13,557 nucleotides of DNA from an uncultured Prevotellaceae bacterium (GCA_946415695.1 CAMKTM010000046.1:1-13557); one strand, 5' to 3'; numbered from the stretch's first letter, positions 1-6,481 are shown. A program made the numbers and translations. Notes: generated by a model not told the origin, from the sequence alone.

Positions 1-77
1 CGATAGCGGTTGATGATGGCCATGAAAAGGAAGACGAGTACGACGACTCCAATCAAAATAAGAAAGAAGGGATCCAT
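1..77 (-). CDS. Flotillin/SPFH-family protein, N-terminal fragment
   Basis: Only the first 25 codons are in the window; the gene continues past position 1. The start is the ATG at 77, reading MDPFFLILIGVVVLVFLFMA and then IINRY. This is one strongly hydrophobic segment (about residues 4-20) followed by a positively charged residue. It matches the N-terminal membrane anchor of YqiK/flotillin-type proteins, which scaffold membrane microdomains. The assignment rests mainly on context: the gene lies downstream of, and on the same strand as, an NfeD-like gene, and NfeD-flotillin pairs are a well-known conserved operon. The SPFH domain itself cannot be seen. Another small-anchor membrane protein is possible. 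Confidence 0.6.
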   Translation of the reverse strand, partial: MDPFFLILIGVVVLVFLFMAIINRY

Positions 78-81
78 AATG

Positions 82-165
82 TAATTTACAATTTGACTAT
101 TTACAATTTACAATTTATCTGCGATTTTACTATTTACGATTTACGGTTCGTTTACGATTTGGCTG
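82..165. repeat. AT-rich heptamer repeat between nfeD-like and flotillin genes
   Basis: Short degenerate units of the form ATTTACA (also ATTTACG and ATTTGAC) recur from 82 to about 165, many at 7-8 base spacing. The repeat ends a few bases before the flotillin start codon at 77, so it would be the 5' leader of that gene in a read-through transcript from nfeD. Related units occur at 5326-5356, 5542-5572, 6546-6572, 8832-8868 and 9329-9367. Confidence 0.75.
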
Positions 166-182
166 TTTATGGTTTTTTGTTT

Positions 183-230
183 CGTGATAACATCATTACG
201 TCATAACGTAGTAACGTGATAACGTATTGA
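183..230. repeat. Octamer tandem repeat, consensus CGTnATAA
   Basis: Six consecutive 8-base units can be read: CGTGATAA, CATCATTA, CGTCATAA, CGTAGTAA, CGTGATAA, CGTATTGA. Each starts exactly 8 bases after the previous one. The array lies just 3' of the NfeD-like stop codon (235) and upstream of the flotillin start. It differs in unit and period from the neighbouring heptamer repeat. Confidence 0.8.
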
Positions 231-234
231 CGAG

Positions 235-849
235 TCATGCCAGTTTTTCGACTATCAGGACACTTCGGTCGATGACCTTTGTCACCTTGACTTTTGTGCC
301 GCTGGGGATGGCTTCGCCTTCTGTCTGTGCTGGAAGTTCCTGCACAGAGCCCTGGAAGCTTATCTGCACCTTGCCGCTGCCGCTGCGCCTTCCGGGGATG
401 CGCAGATAGGTTTCGCACACCTGGCCCACGCTCTCCTCGATGCGGTAGGAGCCGTTCCCCTCCAACTTCATCAGCTGCTTATACATTATTATAAAAGCGC
501 AAACCATGACGCAGCCGCAGGCGATGGCTGCCAGTGCAAGCAGGAAGCGGTTCTGGATGACGCCGCCCAGACAGACGCCGCCCCAGCCGACGCCCAACAG
601 GAAGTTCACCGTGTTGCGTATCGTAAAGAGCTGTATGGCTCCGCCCGTGTCCATCGTGTCGCCATTGCCGTCGCCCAAGTCCATGCCGCCAGCGTCCATG
701 TCCATGCCGCCGGCATCGGTGTCGCCAAGTCCGATGAGGGTCAATGTCATCTGAACAGCAAAGATGATGGAGACAACAATCGCTATCAACCAATAGGCGC
801 GCATGTAGGGAGGCAACGCCTGATACCAATCAAAAAATGAAGTCATCAT
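235..849 (-). CDS. NfeD-like membrane protein with C-terminal OB fold
   Basis: A 204-residue protein partnering flotillins; NfeD proteins are thought to help organise membrane microdomains. Three hydrophobic segments are visible (about residues 19-41, 80-98 and 101-123), followed by a soluble C-terminal stretch (about 135-204). That stretch has the alternating beta pattern of the NfeD OB fold (GQVCETYLR, GKVQISFQG, GTKVKVTKVIDRSVLIVEK). Between the first two membrane segments is an acidic, glycine-rich loop with DAGGMD repeated (residues 45-50 and 52-57). I chose the ATG at 849. An upstream TTG at 876 keeps the frame open, but a TAACTTTG promoter box at 888-881 puts transcription start at about that TTG, so the longer form is unlikely. 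The ATG at 846 is equally possible. The flotillin-family gene follows on the same strand. Confidence 0.85.
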   Translation of the reverse strand: MMTSFFDWYQALPPYMRAYWLIAIVVSIIFAVQMTLTLIGLGDTDAGGMDMDAGGMDLGDGNGDTMDTGGAIQLFTIRNTVNFLLGVGWGGVCLGGVIQNRFLLALAAIACGCVMVCAFIIMYKQLMKLEGNGSYRIEESVGQVCETYLRIPGRRSGSGKVQISFQGSVQELPAQTEGEAIPSGTKVKVTKVIDRSVLIVEKLA

Positions 850-880
850 AGTTAACACGTTTTTGGGTTCTTCCAAAGTA

Positions 881-888
881 CAAAGTTA
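881..888 (-). promoter_or_regulatory. -7 promoter element for the nfeD-like gene
   Basis: The minus strand reads TAACTTTG, an exact match to the Bacteroidota TAnnTTTG -7 element, 31 bases upstream of the chosen ATG. No well-spaced -33 TTTG is visible; the nearest TTTG is only about 12 bases away. Confidence 0.6.
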
Positions 889-1198
889 GCGGATTTTGGT
901 CAAAAACAGGACGAGTATCGTGATTATATTACGCATCCCGCTGCTTTTGCAAACAGTAAGTATCAAAAAAAGCATTACATTCTCCGTCTTTTCTCTCCAT
1001 TTTTTGTTTCTACCGACGTTGCTGCCGCCTGCGAGGCTGTCGCTTTGCGTGCGGGTGGCATGCGGCGATCTCTCTGCCCCAGTTCGCACGTTCCGCCACA
1101 GGACATGGCATGGGTTGTCCTTTGCTGCATCACGACCCAGCAAAGAACATGCCGTGCCGTGTCGTCCAAGAAGGAACGGTGTCTGAGGAAGTTTCCGC
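889..1198. other. Gene-free region between nfeD-like and NUDIX promoters
   Basis: About 310 bases with short open frames on both strands but no recognisable protein or family-like composition. It holds a long imperfect inverted repeat (1102-1163, listed separately); I see nothing else I can name. The region separates two divergent transcription units, and the promoters at its two ends point outwards. Confidence 0.6.
1102..1163. repeat. Imperfect 26-bp inverted repeat (stem-loop)
   Basis: Left arm 1102-1127 pairs with right arm 1138-1163 around a 10-base loop. The inner 8 bp are perfect (CTTTGCTG / CAGCAAAG), and about 19 of the inner 24 positions match. On the minus strand the right arm contains GGCACGGCATGTT, which occurs again on the plus strand near 7957-7969, so this belongs to a dispersed palindrome family. 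Confidence 0.7.
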
Positions 1199-1247
1199 AA
1201 AAAAATCTGTACTTTTGCTTTGCTTTGCAAAAAAAATCGTACTTTTG
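1199..1247 (+). promoter_or_regulatory. Duplicated promoter for the NUDIX gene
   Basis: Two exact TAnnTTTG elements, both TACTTTTG, lie at 1210-1217 and 1240-1247, 30 bases apart. Each follows a run of A residues, as if a unit 'GC, A-run, TC(T), GTACTTTTGC' had been duplicated. The second has a TTTG at 1219-1222 exactly 17 bases upstream, a proper -33/-7 arrangement. The NUDIX start codon follows 53 bases after the second box. Confidence 0.65.
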
Positions 1248-1300
1248 CACAAGTCATTCACACACCACGCCTGTCATGCCGTGATAAATCAGTTTGAACC

Positions 1301-1858
1301 ATGAGTCACCTGTTGCATCTCTTTGATTTCTGTCCCAAATGCGGAGCGAAAGCGTTCCGTGAGGACACGGAGAAAAGCAAGCGCTGCGAGGCTTGCGGCT
1401 TCGTCTATTTTATGAACCCAAGTGCATCGACCGTTGCCGTAATCGTCGATGAAACGGACCGTCTGCTGGTTGTCCGGCGAGGCAAGGAGCCAGCCAAAGG
1501 GACGCTCGACCTGCCGGGCGGCTTCTCCGACTGCTACGAGACTGGCGAAGAGGGCGTCCGCCGAGAAGTGCTCGAAGAGACTGGCCTCGTCGTCACCGAA
1601 TCGAAGTACCTCTTCTCGCTACCCAACATGTACCGCTACTGCGGGCTCGACATCCCTACGCTCGACCTCTTCTTCCTCTGCCGCGTGAAAGAGACGGAGG
1701 GTGCCACGGCCATGGACGATGCGGGCGAAGTGCTGTGGCTGCCCTGGCATGAGGTCAAGGCCGAAGACTTCGGACTGAAGTCCATCAGCCGCGGCGTGGC
1801 ACGACTGATTGCGTTGCACGCTTCCGGACAGATTGCGCCTCCTCAAGAACAGCATTAG
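1301..1858 (+). CDS. NUDIX hydrolase with N-terminal zinc ribbon
   Basis: A 185-residue pyrophosphohydrolase of the NUDIX superfamily, which cleaves nucleoside diphosphate-X compounds. An N-terminal zinc ribbon is formed by C11, C14, C29 and C32 (CPKCG ... CEACG). The NUDIX box (G-x5-E-x7-REUxEExGU) is complete at residues 74-96: G74, E80, R88-E89, E92-E93, G95. The zinc ribbon plus NUDIX order resembles NudC NADH pyrophosphatases, but the NudC SQPWPFPxS signature is absent, so the substrate is open (ADP-ribose, NADH or a nucleotide sugar). The gene stands alone behind a duplicated promoter. The next gene starts 56 bases on, apparently with its own promoter. Confidence 0.9.
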   Translation: MSHLLHLFDFCPKCGAKAFREDTEKSKRCEACGFVYFMNPSASTVAVIVDETDRLLVVRRGKEPAKGTLDLPGGFSDCYETGEEGVRREVLEETGLVVTESKYLFSLPNMYRYCGLDIPTLDLFFLCRVKETEGATAMDDAGEVLWLPWHEVKAEDFGLKSISRGVARLIALHASGQIAPPQEQH

Positions 1859-1902
1859 CAGATTTTTCCGCTTTTTCCCTTCTCTCTTAATACTTTTTTT
1901 TG

Positions 1903-1910
1903 TACTTTTG
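1903..1910 (+). promoter_or_regulatory. -7 promoter element before the acyltransferase
   Basis: An exact TAnnTTTG match (TACTTTTG) in a T-rich gap between the NUDIX and acyltransferase genes. No clear -33 TTTG at 17-23 bases. It ends only 4 bases before the GTG chosen as start of the acyltransferase, implying a very short or absent leader. Confidence 0.55.
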
Positions 1911-1914
1911 CAGA

Positions 1915-2928
1915 GTGAAAGCACGAAATCATGTGTTCGACTTCCTGTGCGGACTGTGCATCATACGTATGATTTGCCTGCACATCATGGACTTCTGCGG
2001 TTTAGGAGAGGTCGGGTGGTGGACGCACGTCATGGCGTGGAGCTTCTACTTCATGTCGTTCTTCTTCTTCAAGGCCGGCTACTTCAATAAAGGCACAGGG
2101 AATGGCTCGACGAAGGACTATGTCAAGGACCGGACGGAGCGTATCCTCATCCCTTATCTGTCGGCCGGCTTGATAGGAATGGCGCTGTACTTCGCCTTCC
2201 TGCCCTTCCTGCTCGACAGGTACCACAAGCCCATCGAGCCTCTGGCCTGGGAACACATCTGGCAGACCAGCAGCTTCTACGGCAACCGCCCAACATGGTT
2301 CCTGTTCTCGTTCTTCGTGACGTATTTAGCTGTCCACTTCCTCGAGAAAGTCAGAGGGCTGCATTGGGTGGCCGTTCTCTTTCCGCTGGTTGGGTATTAC
2401 CTTTTCCTGAAGGGCAATCCCCTGTGGATGGACGTCAACAACGTCTTCATGGGCATCTTTTTCTTCTACCTCGGAATGCTGTGGAAGCATGTGACGAACA
2501 GAGTCCCGCGCTCAATGATGCTCTGGATCTCTGCCTGCATGATAGCCGTGTTTGTTGTCCTGAACATCACGTTCCACGGCGAATACACGATGTCAACCAA
2601 CACGTTCCGCGGCAATTTTCCCGCCACGATGCTCAGCATGATACTGGCCATCTGCGGATTAGCAGGCCTGTTGACGAGCCTGAACCTGCCCCAGGTGCCC
2701 GGCATCTGCTACATCGGCGAGCACAGCATGGTCTATTTCATCTCGCACTACCCTATGCTCTACTACTATAAGTTCATGCATCTCAGCTTCGGGCGCAGCA
2801 TCTGGGACAAGCCGGACGATGTGCTCATCCTCATTCCCGTCATCTTCGGCCTCTGCACATGGATGGTGCCATTCGTGGAAAGAGTGCCGTGGCTGAGCGG
2901 GAGAAGACCCCCTCTAACTCCCCCTTAA
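1915..2928 (+). CDS. Integral membrane acyltransferase (acyltransferase 3 family)
   Basis: A 337-residue polytopic protein with about nine or ten hydrophobic segments, of the family that O-acetylates lipopolysaccharide, capsule and other surface glycans using cytoplasmic acyl-CoA. The opening (RNHVFDFLCGLCIIRMICLH) has the family pattern of a short basic stretch followed by D-F/L-L/K-G and a first helix ending in H. I chose the GTG at 1915: the TTG at 1900 precedes the promoter box at 1903-1910, and starting at ATG 1969 would cut into the first helix. Because the promoter ends at 1910, the mRNA may be nearly leaderless. The last residues (RPPLTPP) and the stop codon are encoded by a palindromic repeat, so the natural C-terminus may have been altered. 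It heads the run of cytidylyltransferase, asparagine-synthetase-like and LicD genes. Confidence 0.82.
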   Translation: MKARNHVFDFLCGLCIIRMICLHIMDFCGLGEVGWWTHVMAWSFYFMSFFFFKAGYFNKGTGNGSTKDYVKDRTERILIPYLSAGLIGMALYFAFLPFLLDRYHKPIEPLAWEHIWQTSSFYGNRPTWFLFSFFVTYLAVHFLEKVRGLHWVAVLFPLVGYYLFLKGNPLWMDVNNVFMGIFFFYLGMLWKHVTNRVPRSMMLWISACMIAVFVVLNITFHGEYTMSTNTFRGNFPATMLSMILAICGLAGLLTSLNLPQVPGICYIGEHSMVYFISHYPMLYYYKFMHLSFGRSIWDKPDDVLILIPVIFGLCTWMVPFVERVPWLSGRRPPLTPP

Positions 2929-2996
2929 AGGGGGAGGATGCAGGCGAACCTTCAGCAAAGGAAGCCTCCCCTTTAAGGGGAGGTTTGGAAGGGTCT
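2905..2996. repeat. Bipartite GC-rich palindromic repeat
   Basis: Two 19-base palindromes, each with 9-bp arms and one central base, lie at 2918-2936 (CTCCCCCTT/AAGGGGGAG) and 2965-2983 (CCTCCCCTT/AAGGGGAGG). The outer flanks are mutually inverted: AGACCC at 2905-2910 and GGGTCT at 2991-2996. It overlaps the 3' end and stop codon (2926-2928) of the acyltransferase and may also act as a hairpin terminator or mRNA-stabilising end. A related palindrome is inside the M20 gene at 8951-8979. Confidence 0.85.
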
Positions 2997-3041
2997 GTTG
3001 AGTCTGATAAATGATTAAACCTTATATATACAATAATAACT

Positions 3042-3461
3042 ATGGTAATTGGATATACTGCAGGGGTGTTTGACCTCTTCCACATCGGGCATCTCACTTT
3101 GCTGAAGAATGCCAAGGCGCTGTGCGACAAGCTGATTGTCGGCGTGACAGTAGATGAACTGGTGCTCTACAAAGGGAAACATGCCATGATTCCCTTCTCG
3201 GACAGAATCGAGATTGTGCGCAACATCAAATGCGTGGACGCAGCTGTCCCGCAGTACGACATGGACAAACTGACCATGTGCAAGAAGCTCGGGGCCACCA
3301 TGCTGTTCGTCGGCGACGACTGGTACGGGACGGAGAAATGGAAGGAATATGAGAAGGCTTTCACGGAGGCTGGCATCAAGATTGTCTATTTCCCCTACAC
3401 CCACGGCGTGTCCTCGACAAAGATAACGGAAGCATTGAAAGCTGTTAGGGATAAAGATTAA
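3042..3461 (+). CDS. TagD-like cytidylyltransferase
   Basis: A 139-residue single-domain nucleotidyltransferase predicted to activate a phosphorylated alcohol as its CDP derivative. The ATP/CTP-binding signature GVFDLFHIGH is at residues 8-17 (HIGH = 14-17), GDDW at 91-94, and the C-terminal motif HGVSSTKI at 121-128, corresponding to the TagD ISTTKI motif. GDDW plus this ending favours glycerol-3-phosphate cytidylyltransferase over phosphopantetheine adenylyltransferase; phosphoethanolamine or phosphocholine remain possible. The length is typical for TagD. It lies 16 bases before the asparagine-synthetase-like gene and in the same run as a LicD homologue, which would use a CDP-linked donor or a related activated group. 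No choline kinase is nearby. Confidence 0.88.
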   Translation: MVIGYTAGVFDLFHIGHLTLLKNAKALCDKLIVGVTVDELVLYKGKHAMIPFSDRIEIVRNIKCVDAAVPQYDMDKLTMCKKLGATMLFVGDDWYGTEKWKEYEKAFTEAGIKIVYFPYTHGVSSTKITEALKAVRDKD

Positions 3462-3477
3462 AAAACTACACACGATT

Positions 3478-4521
3478 ATGGTAAACAAGGATTTCTGTTT
3501 AAGCTCCTATATGGCGTTCCGCTATATCTGGAAGGACGGCATGGACTTCTACAAAGGATTCCATCACAAGAACTATTGCGCCATCCCCGATGCAGAGCGC
3601 ATCCCCGTGAAGACTTCGGAGGACATCGACAGGCAGATACAGAAGCAGATTGACGCTCTGTACAGCCGCTACGACAGCATCGGCATCCTCCTCTCGGGAG
3701 GCATGGACAGCGCCAACATCGCCGCTTACCTCAAGCCTGGCAGCCACGCCTACACCTTCGTCTCCGACACCGGCGTCTTCGACAAAGACCTGGAGCGTGC
3801 CAAGACTTACTGCAAGAAGCTGGGACTGGTGCATCACCTCGTGGAGATTACGATGGACGACTACAGGAAGTACACCTCCATCGTCATGGCAGCGAAGGCT
3901 GCTCCCGTGCATAGCATCGAGCCGCAAATCTACAAGGCTGCCATCATGGCAAAGAAGGACGGCGTGCAGATGATACTTGTGGGCGAGAGCGCCGACCTCA
4001 TCTTCGGCGGCATGGACAAGCTGATTTCGCCGCAATGGACCTTCGACGGCTTCGTGAAGCGCTACACCTTCCTCGAGCCCTCGCTCGTGCTGAAGAATGC
4101 AGTGCCGCAGGACGAACTCTACGAACGCTATCGCATCGATGCCGACCACATCGACTACATGCGCTTCATGGACGAAGTGTTCTCCATCGAGAGCAGCAGC
4201 TCCTACCTGAATGCCTTCGGCGTGGCCGGCTTGCCCTACTACGACCCCTATGCCAAGCTGGTGATGGCAGAGCCGCTCGACATGGAGCGCGTAAGGAACG
4301 GCGAGCCGAAGTACCTGGTGCGCGGACTGTATGCCATCAAGTATCCCGACCTGGAGATACCCTTCAAGATTCCCATGCCAAGGCCCGTGGATGCCGTCTT
4401 CAAGGACTGGGAAGGTCCGAAGCGCCCCGAGTTCCGCACAGACATCCCCATGGCAACGCTCACCGGCAACCAGAAGTGGCAACTGTGGTGCGCTGAGCAG
4501 TTCCTCAATCTCTACGACTGA
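3478..4521 (+). CDS. Asparagine-synthetase-domain protein lacking the glutaminase domain
   Basis: A 347-residue protein with the ATP-pyrophosphatase (PP-loop) domain of class B asparagine synthetases. The PP-loop SGGMDS is at residues 73-78, and VGESADLIFGG at 168-178 matches the AsnB motif GEGADELFGG. Such enzymes adenylate a carboxylate and pass it to an amine. The N-terminal glutamine amidotransferase domain with its Cys2 nucleophile is absent: the first 70 residues are short and start MVNKDF. It therefore probably uses ammonia or another amine, or makes an amide on a sugar or lipid headgroup. It lies between the cytidylyltransferase and licD-like genes, two bases before the latter, so cotranscription is likely. 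I infer a role in tailoring a surface polymer; the true substrate is unknown. Confidence 0.82.
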   Translation: MVNKDFCLSSYMAFRYIWKDGMDFYKGFHHKNYCAIPDAERIPVKTSEDIDRQIQKQIDALYSRYDSIGILLSGGMDSANIAAYLKPGSHAYTFVSDTGVFDKDLERAKTYCKKLGLVHHLVEITMDDYRKYTSIVMAAKAAPVHSIEPQIYKAAIMAKKDGVQMILVGESADLIFGGMDKLISPQWTFDGFVKRYTFLEPSLVLKNAVPQDELYERYRIDADHIDYMRFMDEVFSIESSSSYLNAFGVAGLPYYDPYAKLVMAEPLDMERVRNGEPKYLVRGLYAIKYPDLEIPFKIPMPRPVDAVFKDWEGPKRPEFRTDIPMATLTGNQKWQLWCAEQFLNLYD

Positions 4522-4523
4522 AT

Positions 4524-5342
4524 ATGAATACCGACTCCGAAGCACTAAAGGCGCGGCTGCTGGAAGTGTTCAGCTTCGCTAAGGACTTCTTCCGGCAGCA
4601 CGGCTTCCGCTACATCGGCTGCGGCGGGACGGTGCTGGGTGCTGTCCGTCACAAAGGCTTCATCCCCTGGGACGACGACATCGACCTCTACATGCCGCGC
4701 CGCGACTACGAGCGTCTGCTGAGCTTGGGAGAAGAATTTCAAGGCACTGGCTACGAACTCCTCAACTGGACGACGCCAGGTTACTACATGCCCTTCGCTA
4801 AGATTGCCGACCTGAGAAGCACGGTCCAGGAGTTCAAGCACTTGCCTTTTACGTTCGGGGTCAGCATCGACATCTTCCCCCTCGACGAGTTCGACGAGCC
4901 GGACGACGTGATTACCGCCCGGCAGTACCGCAGCCACTACTTCTTCGACAAGTACCTCAACGCCGTAAGCCACTACACCTTCGGCGACATGATGCACTCC
5001 CTCTTCAAGGGCGACGTGCATCGCCTCGGCGTTCAGGTGCTGAGCAAGTGGCGCGGCCGCAATCCTCAGAAGTATCTGGAAGCGTTCCGAAAGTTCGAAG
5101 AAACCTACAAGCTTGGCGGCGAAGGCCCCAAATGTGTCTGCGTGACGCAATGGGAAGGCCGCATCTTCCAGTCAGAATGGTTCAAAGATGTCATTGAAGT
5201 GCCCTTCGAGGACACCACGCTCATCATTCCCCGCGCCTACGATGCCTACCTTCGCACTCTCTACGGCGACTACATGGAACTGCCTCCCGAAGAGAAGCGC
5301 ATCAGCCATCCGCACTACCTCATTTCAATTCATAATTCATAA
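4524..5342 (+). CDS. LicD-family phosphotransferase
   Basis: A 272-residue LicD/fukutin-type nucleotidyltransferase-fold enzyme, which transfers a phospho-alcohol (phosphocholine, glycerol phosphate or ribitol phosphate) from a CDP donor onto a glycan. The hallmark block GTVLGAVRHKGFIPWDDDID spans residues 35-54 and contains the metal-binding aspartates of WDDDID (49-54); YMPRRDYERL follows as in the family. It starts two bases after the preceding stop. The last residues (SIHNS) and stop codon are encoded by the AT-rich heptamer repeat at 5326-5356. With the TagD-like enzyme upstream, glycerol phosphate is the leading candidate group, but this is inference. Confidence 0.9.
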   Translation: MNTDSEALKARLLEVFSFAKDFFRQHGFRYIGCGGTVLGAVRHKGFIPWDDDIDLYMPRRDYERLLSLGEEFQGTGYELLNWTTPGYYMPFAKIADLRSTVQEFKHLPFTFGVSIDIFPLDEFDEPDDVITARQYRSHYFFDKYLNAVSHYTFGDMMHSLFKGDVHRLGVQVLSKWRGRNPQKYLEAFRKFEETYKLGGEGPKCVCVTQWEGRIFQSEWFKDVIEVPFEDTTLIIPRAYDAYLRTLYGDYMELPPEEKRISHPHYLISIHNS

Positions 5343-5356
5343 TTCACAATTCATAA
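5326..5356. repeat. Left copy of a 31-bp inverted repeat (heptamer units)
   Basis: Units AATTCAT, AATTCAT, AATTCAC, AATTCAT. The 31 bases match the reverse complement of 5542-5572 at 30 of 31 positions. It overlaps the licD-like stop codon (5340-5342). Confidence 0.85.
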
Positions 5357-5403
5357 ATAACATGAGTTCGACGGAAAAGGAATCATTGCCCGTCGTCCCC
5401 AAA

Positions 5404-5443
5404 AACGAGGCACGCCTTTATTGAAATAAGAGCGTGCCTCGTT
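5404..5443. terminator. Strong hairpin between convergent genes (possible bidirectional terminator)
   Basis: A perfect 12-bp stem (AACGAGGCACGC at 5404-5415, GCGTGCCTCGTT at 5432-5443) extends inwards after one mismatch through about five more pairs to a tetraloop. It sits between the convergent licD-like and yhaM-like genes. There is no long T-run on either side, so an intrinsic terminator of the usual type is not proven. Its AACGAGGCACGCCTT arm resembles the palindrome at 7974-7991. Confidence 0.6.
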
Positions 5444-5541
5444 AGAAATCATCCCAATAATGATTTCGTCATTCCGCCTGCGCCTGAGGCTTGCCGAAGA
5501 ACTTACGTTAATTAGGCTACGCCCTGCATTCAAGCGAGAGA

Positions 5542-5572
5542 TTATGAATTGTGAATTGTGAATTATGAATTG
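5542..5572. repeat. Right copy of the 31-bp inverted repeat
   Basis: The inverted partner of 5326-5356 with one mismatch. It supplies the last residues (NNS) and the stop codon (5563-5565 on the minus strand) of the YhaM-like gene. The two copies bracket about 185 bases with no convincing gene. Confidence 0.85.
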
Positions 5573-6447
5573 TTAGGTGCCACTTTCTTCGTTCCCAGGG
5601 CATTCATGTACTCCATGTAGCCGGCACCTTCCCAGTTGTCAGTCTTGGCACTGAGATTGTCTATCATGCTCACGACGATGGCTTCCTGCGTGCATGGCAC
5701 GACGGGACTGCCGAACTCACGTGTTCCGTGATGCGCCAGGACGCAATGCACGATGCGCTTCGTCTCCTCCTTGTCGATGCCCTTGCTCTCGAGGATGTTC
5801 TGCAGCCAGTGCGCCCCGATGTAGATGTGGCCGAGCAGGTACATGTCGGGCTGACTCTCGCCGGTCTTGCTGTACTCATTCATCTTGCCACAGTCGTGGA
5901 AGAGTATCGCGATAATGCAATGCTCCACTTTCACCTCGTAGGGTAGGCAGGGATAGAGCCCTTCGAGCATCTTGAGCATCTGATGTGTGTGGTTCAGCAG
6001 GCCGCCAGGAAAGGCGTGATGCATGGCTGTGGCTGCCGGATATTGACTGAATGGCTCGTAGAAACGGTTGGCAAATTCCTCGATGATGCCCATCAAGGTC
6101 TTGTCCGAGCAATAGCTGAGGAGCTTCTTTATCGTGTCGTCCCACACATCACGACGAATGGGCCTGGGCAACAAGTTGTAGAGCGGATGGTCGAACAACG
6201 GCTCTCCGCCGCACTTCAGGTCGCGGAAGTCGCACGACTTCTTGCCGTCGTTGTCCTTCAGATTATAGAAGAAGACGAGTTGTCCGACCTGCGGCTCTGC
6301 CGTCGGCTGCATGTCCCAAACTGCCACATTGATGGTCTCGAGGAGGTTTGCCACTTTCAGCGAAGCATAAGGCGACCCAGTCTTCGTGGTGCCGTTACTG
6401 CGACTGATGACGAGATATTCTGTGTTGTTCATATTGACAGTTACCAT
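5563..6447 (-). CDS. YhaM-like OB-fold/HD-domain 3'-5' exoribonuclease
   Basis: A 294-residue protein with the YhaM layout. An N-terminal OB-like nucleic-acid-binding domain (about 10-80: YLVISRSNGTTKTGSPYASL, VAVWDM, GQLVFFYNLKD) precedes an HD metal-dependent hydrolase domain (about 135-285). HD-domain residues visible are H153 in GGLLNHT, H184-D185 in LFHDCGK, H207 in LLGH, H239-H240 in AHHG and D263 in MIDNLSAK. HHAFPGGLLNHT and the final DNLSAK are hallmarks of the YhaM/CBF1 family of single-strand 3' exonucleases. The length is close to the usual 310-320. It is transcribed divergently from tadA from a shared promoter region and is convergent with the licD-like gene. The last three residues come from a repeat. 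Confidence 0.88.
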   Translation of the reverse strand: MVTVNMNNTEYLVISRSNGTTKTGSPYASLKVANLLETINVAVWDMQPTAEPQVGQLVFFYNLKDNDGKKSCDFRDLKCGGEPLFDHPLYNLLPRPIRRDVWDDTIKKLLSYCSDKTLMGIIEEFANRFYEPFSQYPAATAMHHAFPGGLLNHTHQMLKMLEGLYPCLPYEVKVEHCIIAILFHDCGKMNEYSKTGESQPDMYLLGHIYIGAHWLQNILESKGIDKEETKRIVHCVLAHHGTREFGSPVVPCTQEAIVVSMIDNLSAKTDNWEGAGYMEYMNALGTKKVAPNNS

Positions 6448-6481
6448 TTGTTTGTTTCTTAATTTATTGGAGTTTTCCTTC

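Noticed and set aside
82..165. A CRISPR array or iteron-like origin
   Set aside because: The units are 7-8 bases, degenerate, and have no unique spacers. No replication initiator or cas gene is nearby.
886..1284. Several overlapping 64-123 codon frames on both strands
   Set aside because: None has family-like composition. They overlap each other and the inverted repeat at 1102-1163 and end in the NUDIX promoter.
3499..4545. A 348-codon open frame on the minus strand
   Set aside because: It lies wholly opposite the asparagine-synthetase-domain gene, whose PP-loop and AsnB motifs are clear. The antisense product has no recognisable motif and is rich in V, H, L and A as expected from a complementary GC-rich frame.
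4545..5150. A 201-codon open frame on the minus strand
   Set aside because: It is opposite the licD-like gene with its WDDDID block; a complementary-strand shadow.
5351..5533. A 60-codon minus-strand frame between the convergent genes
   Set aside because: It begins at a non-ATG codon or in repeat-flanked sequence, spans the 5404-5443 hairpin and has no protein-like features. I treat it as a repeat by-product, though similar small frames are often annotated as hypothetical.
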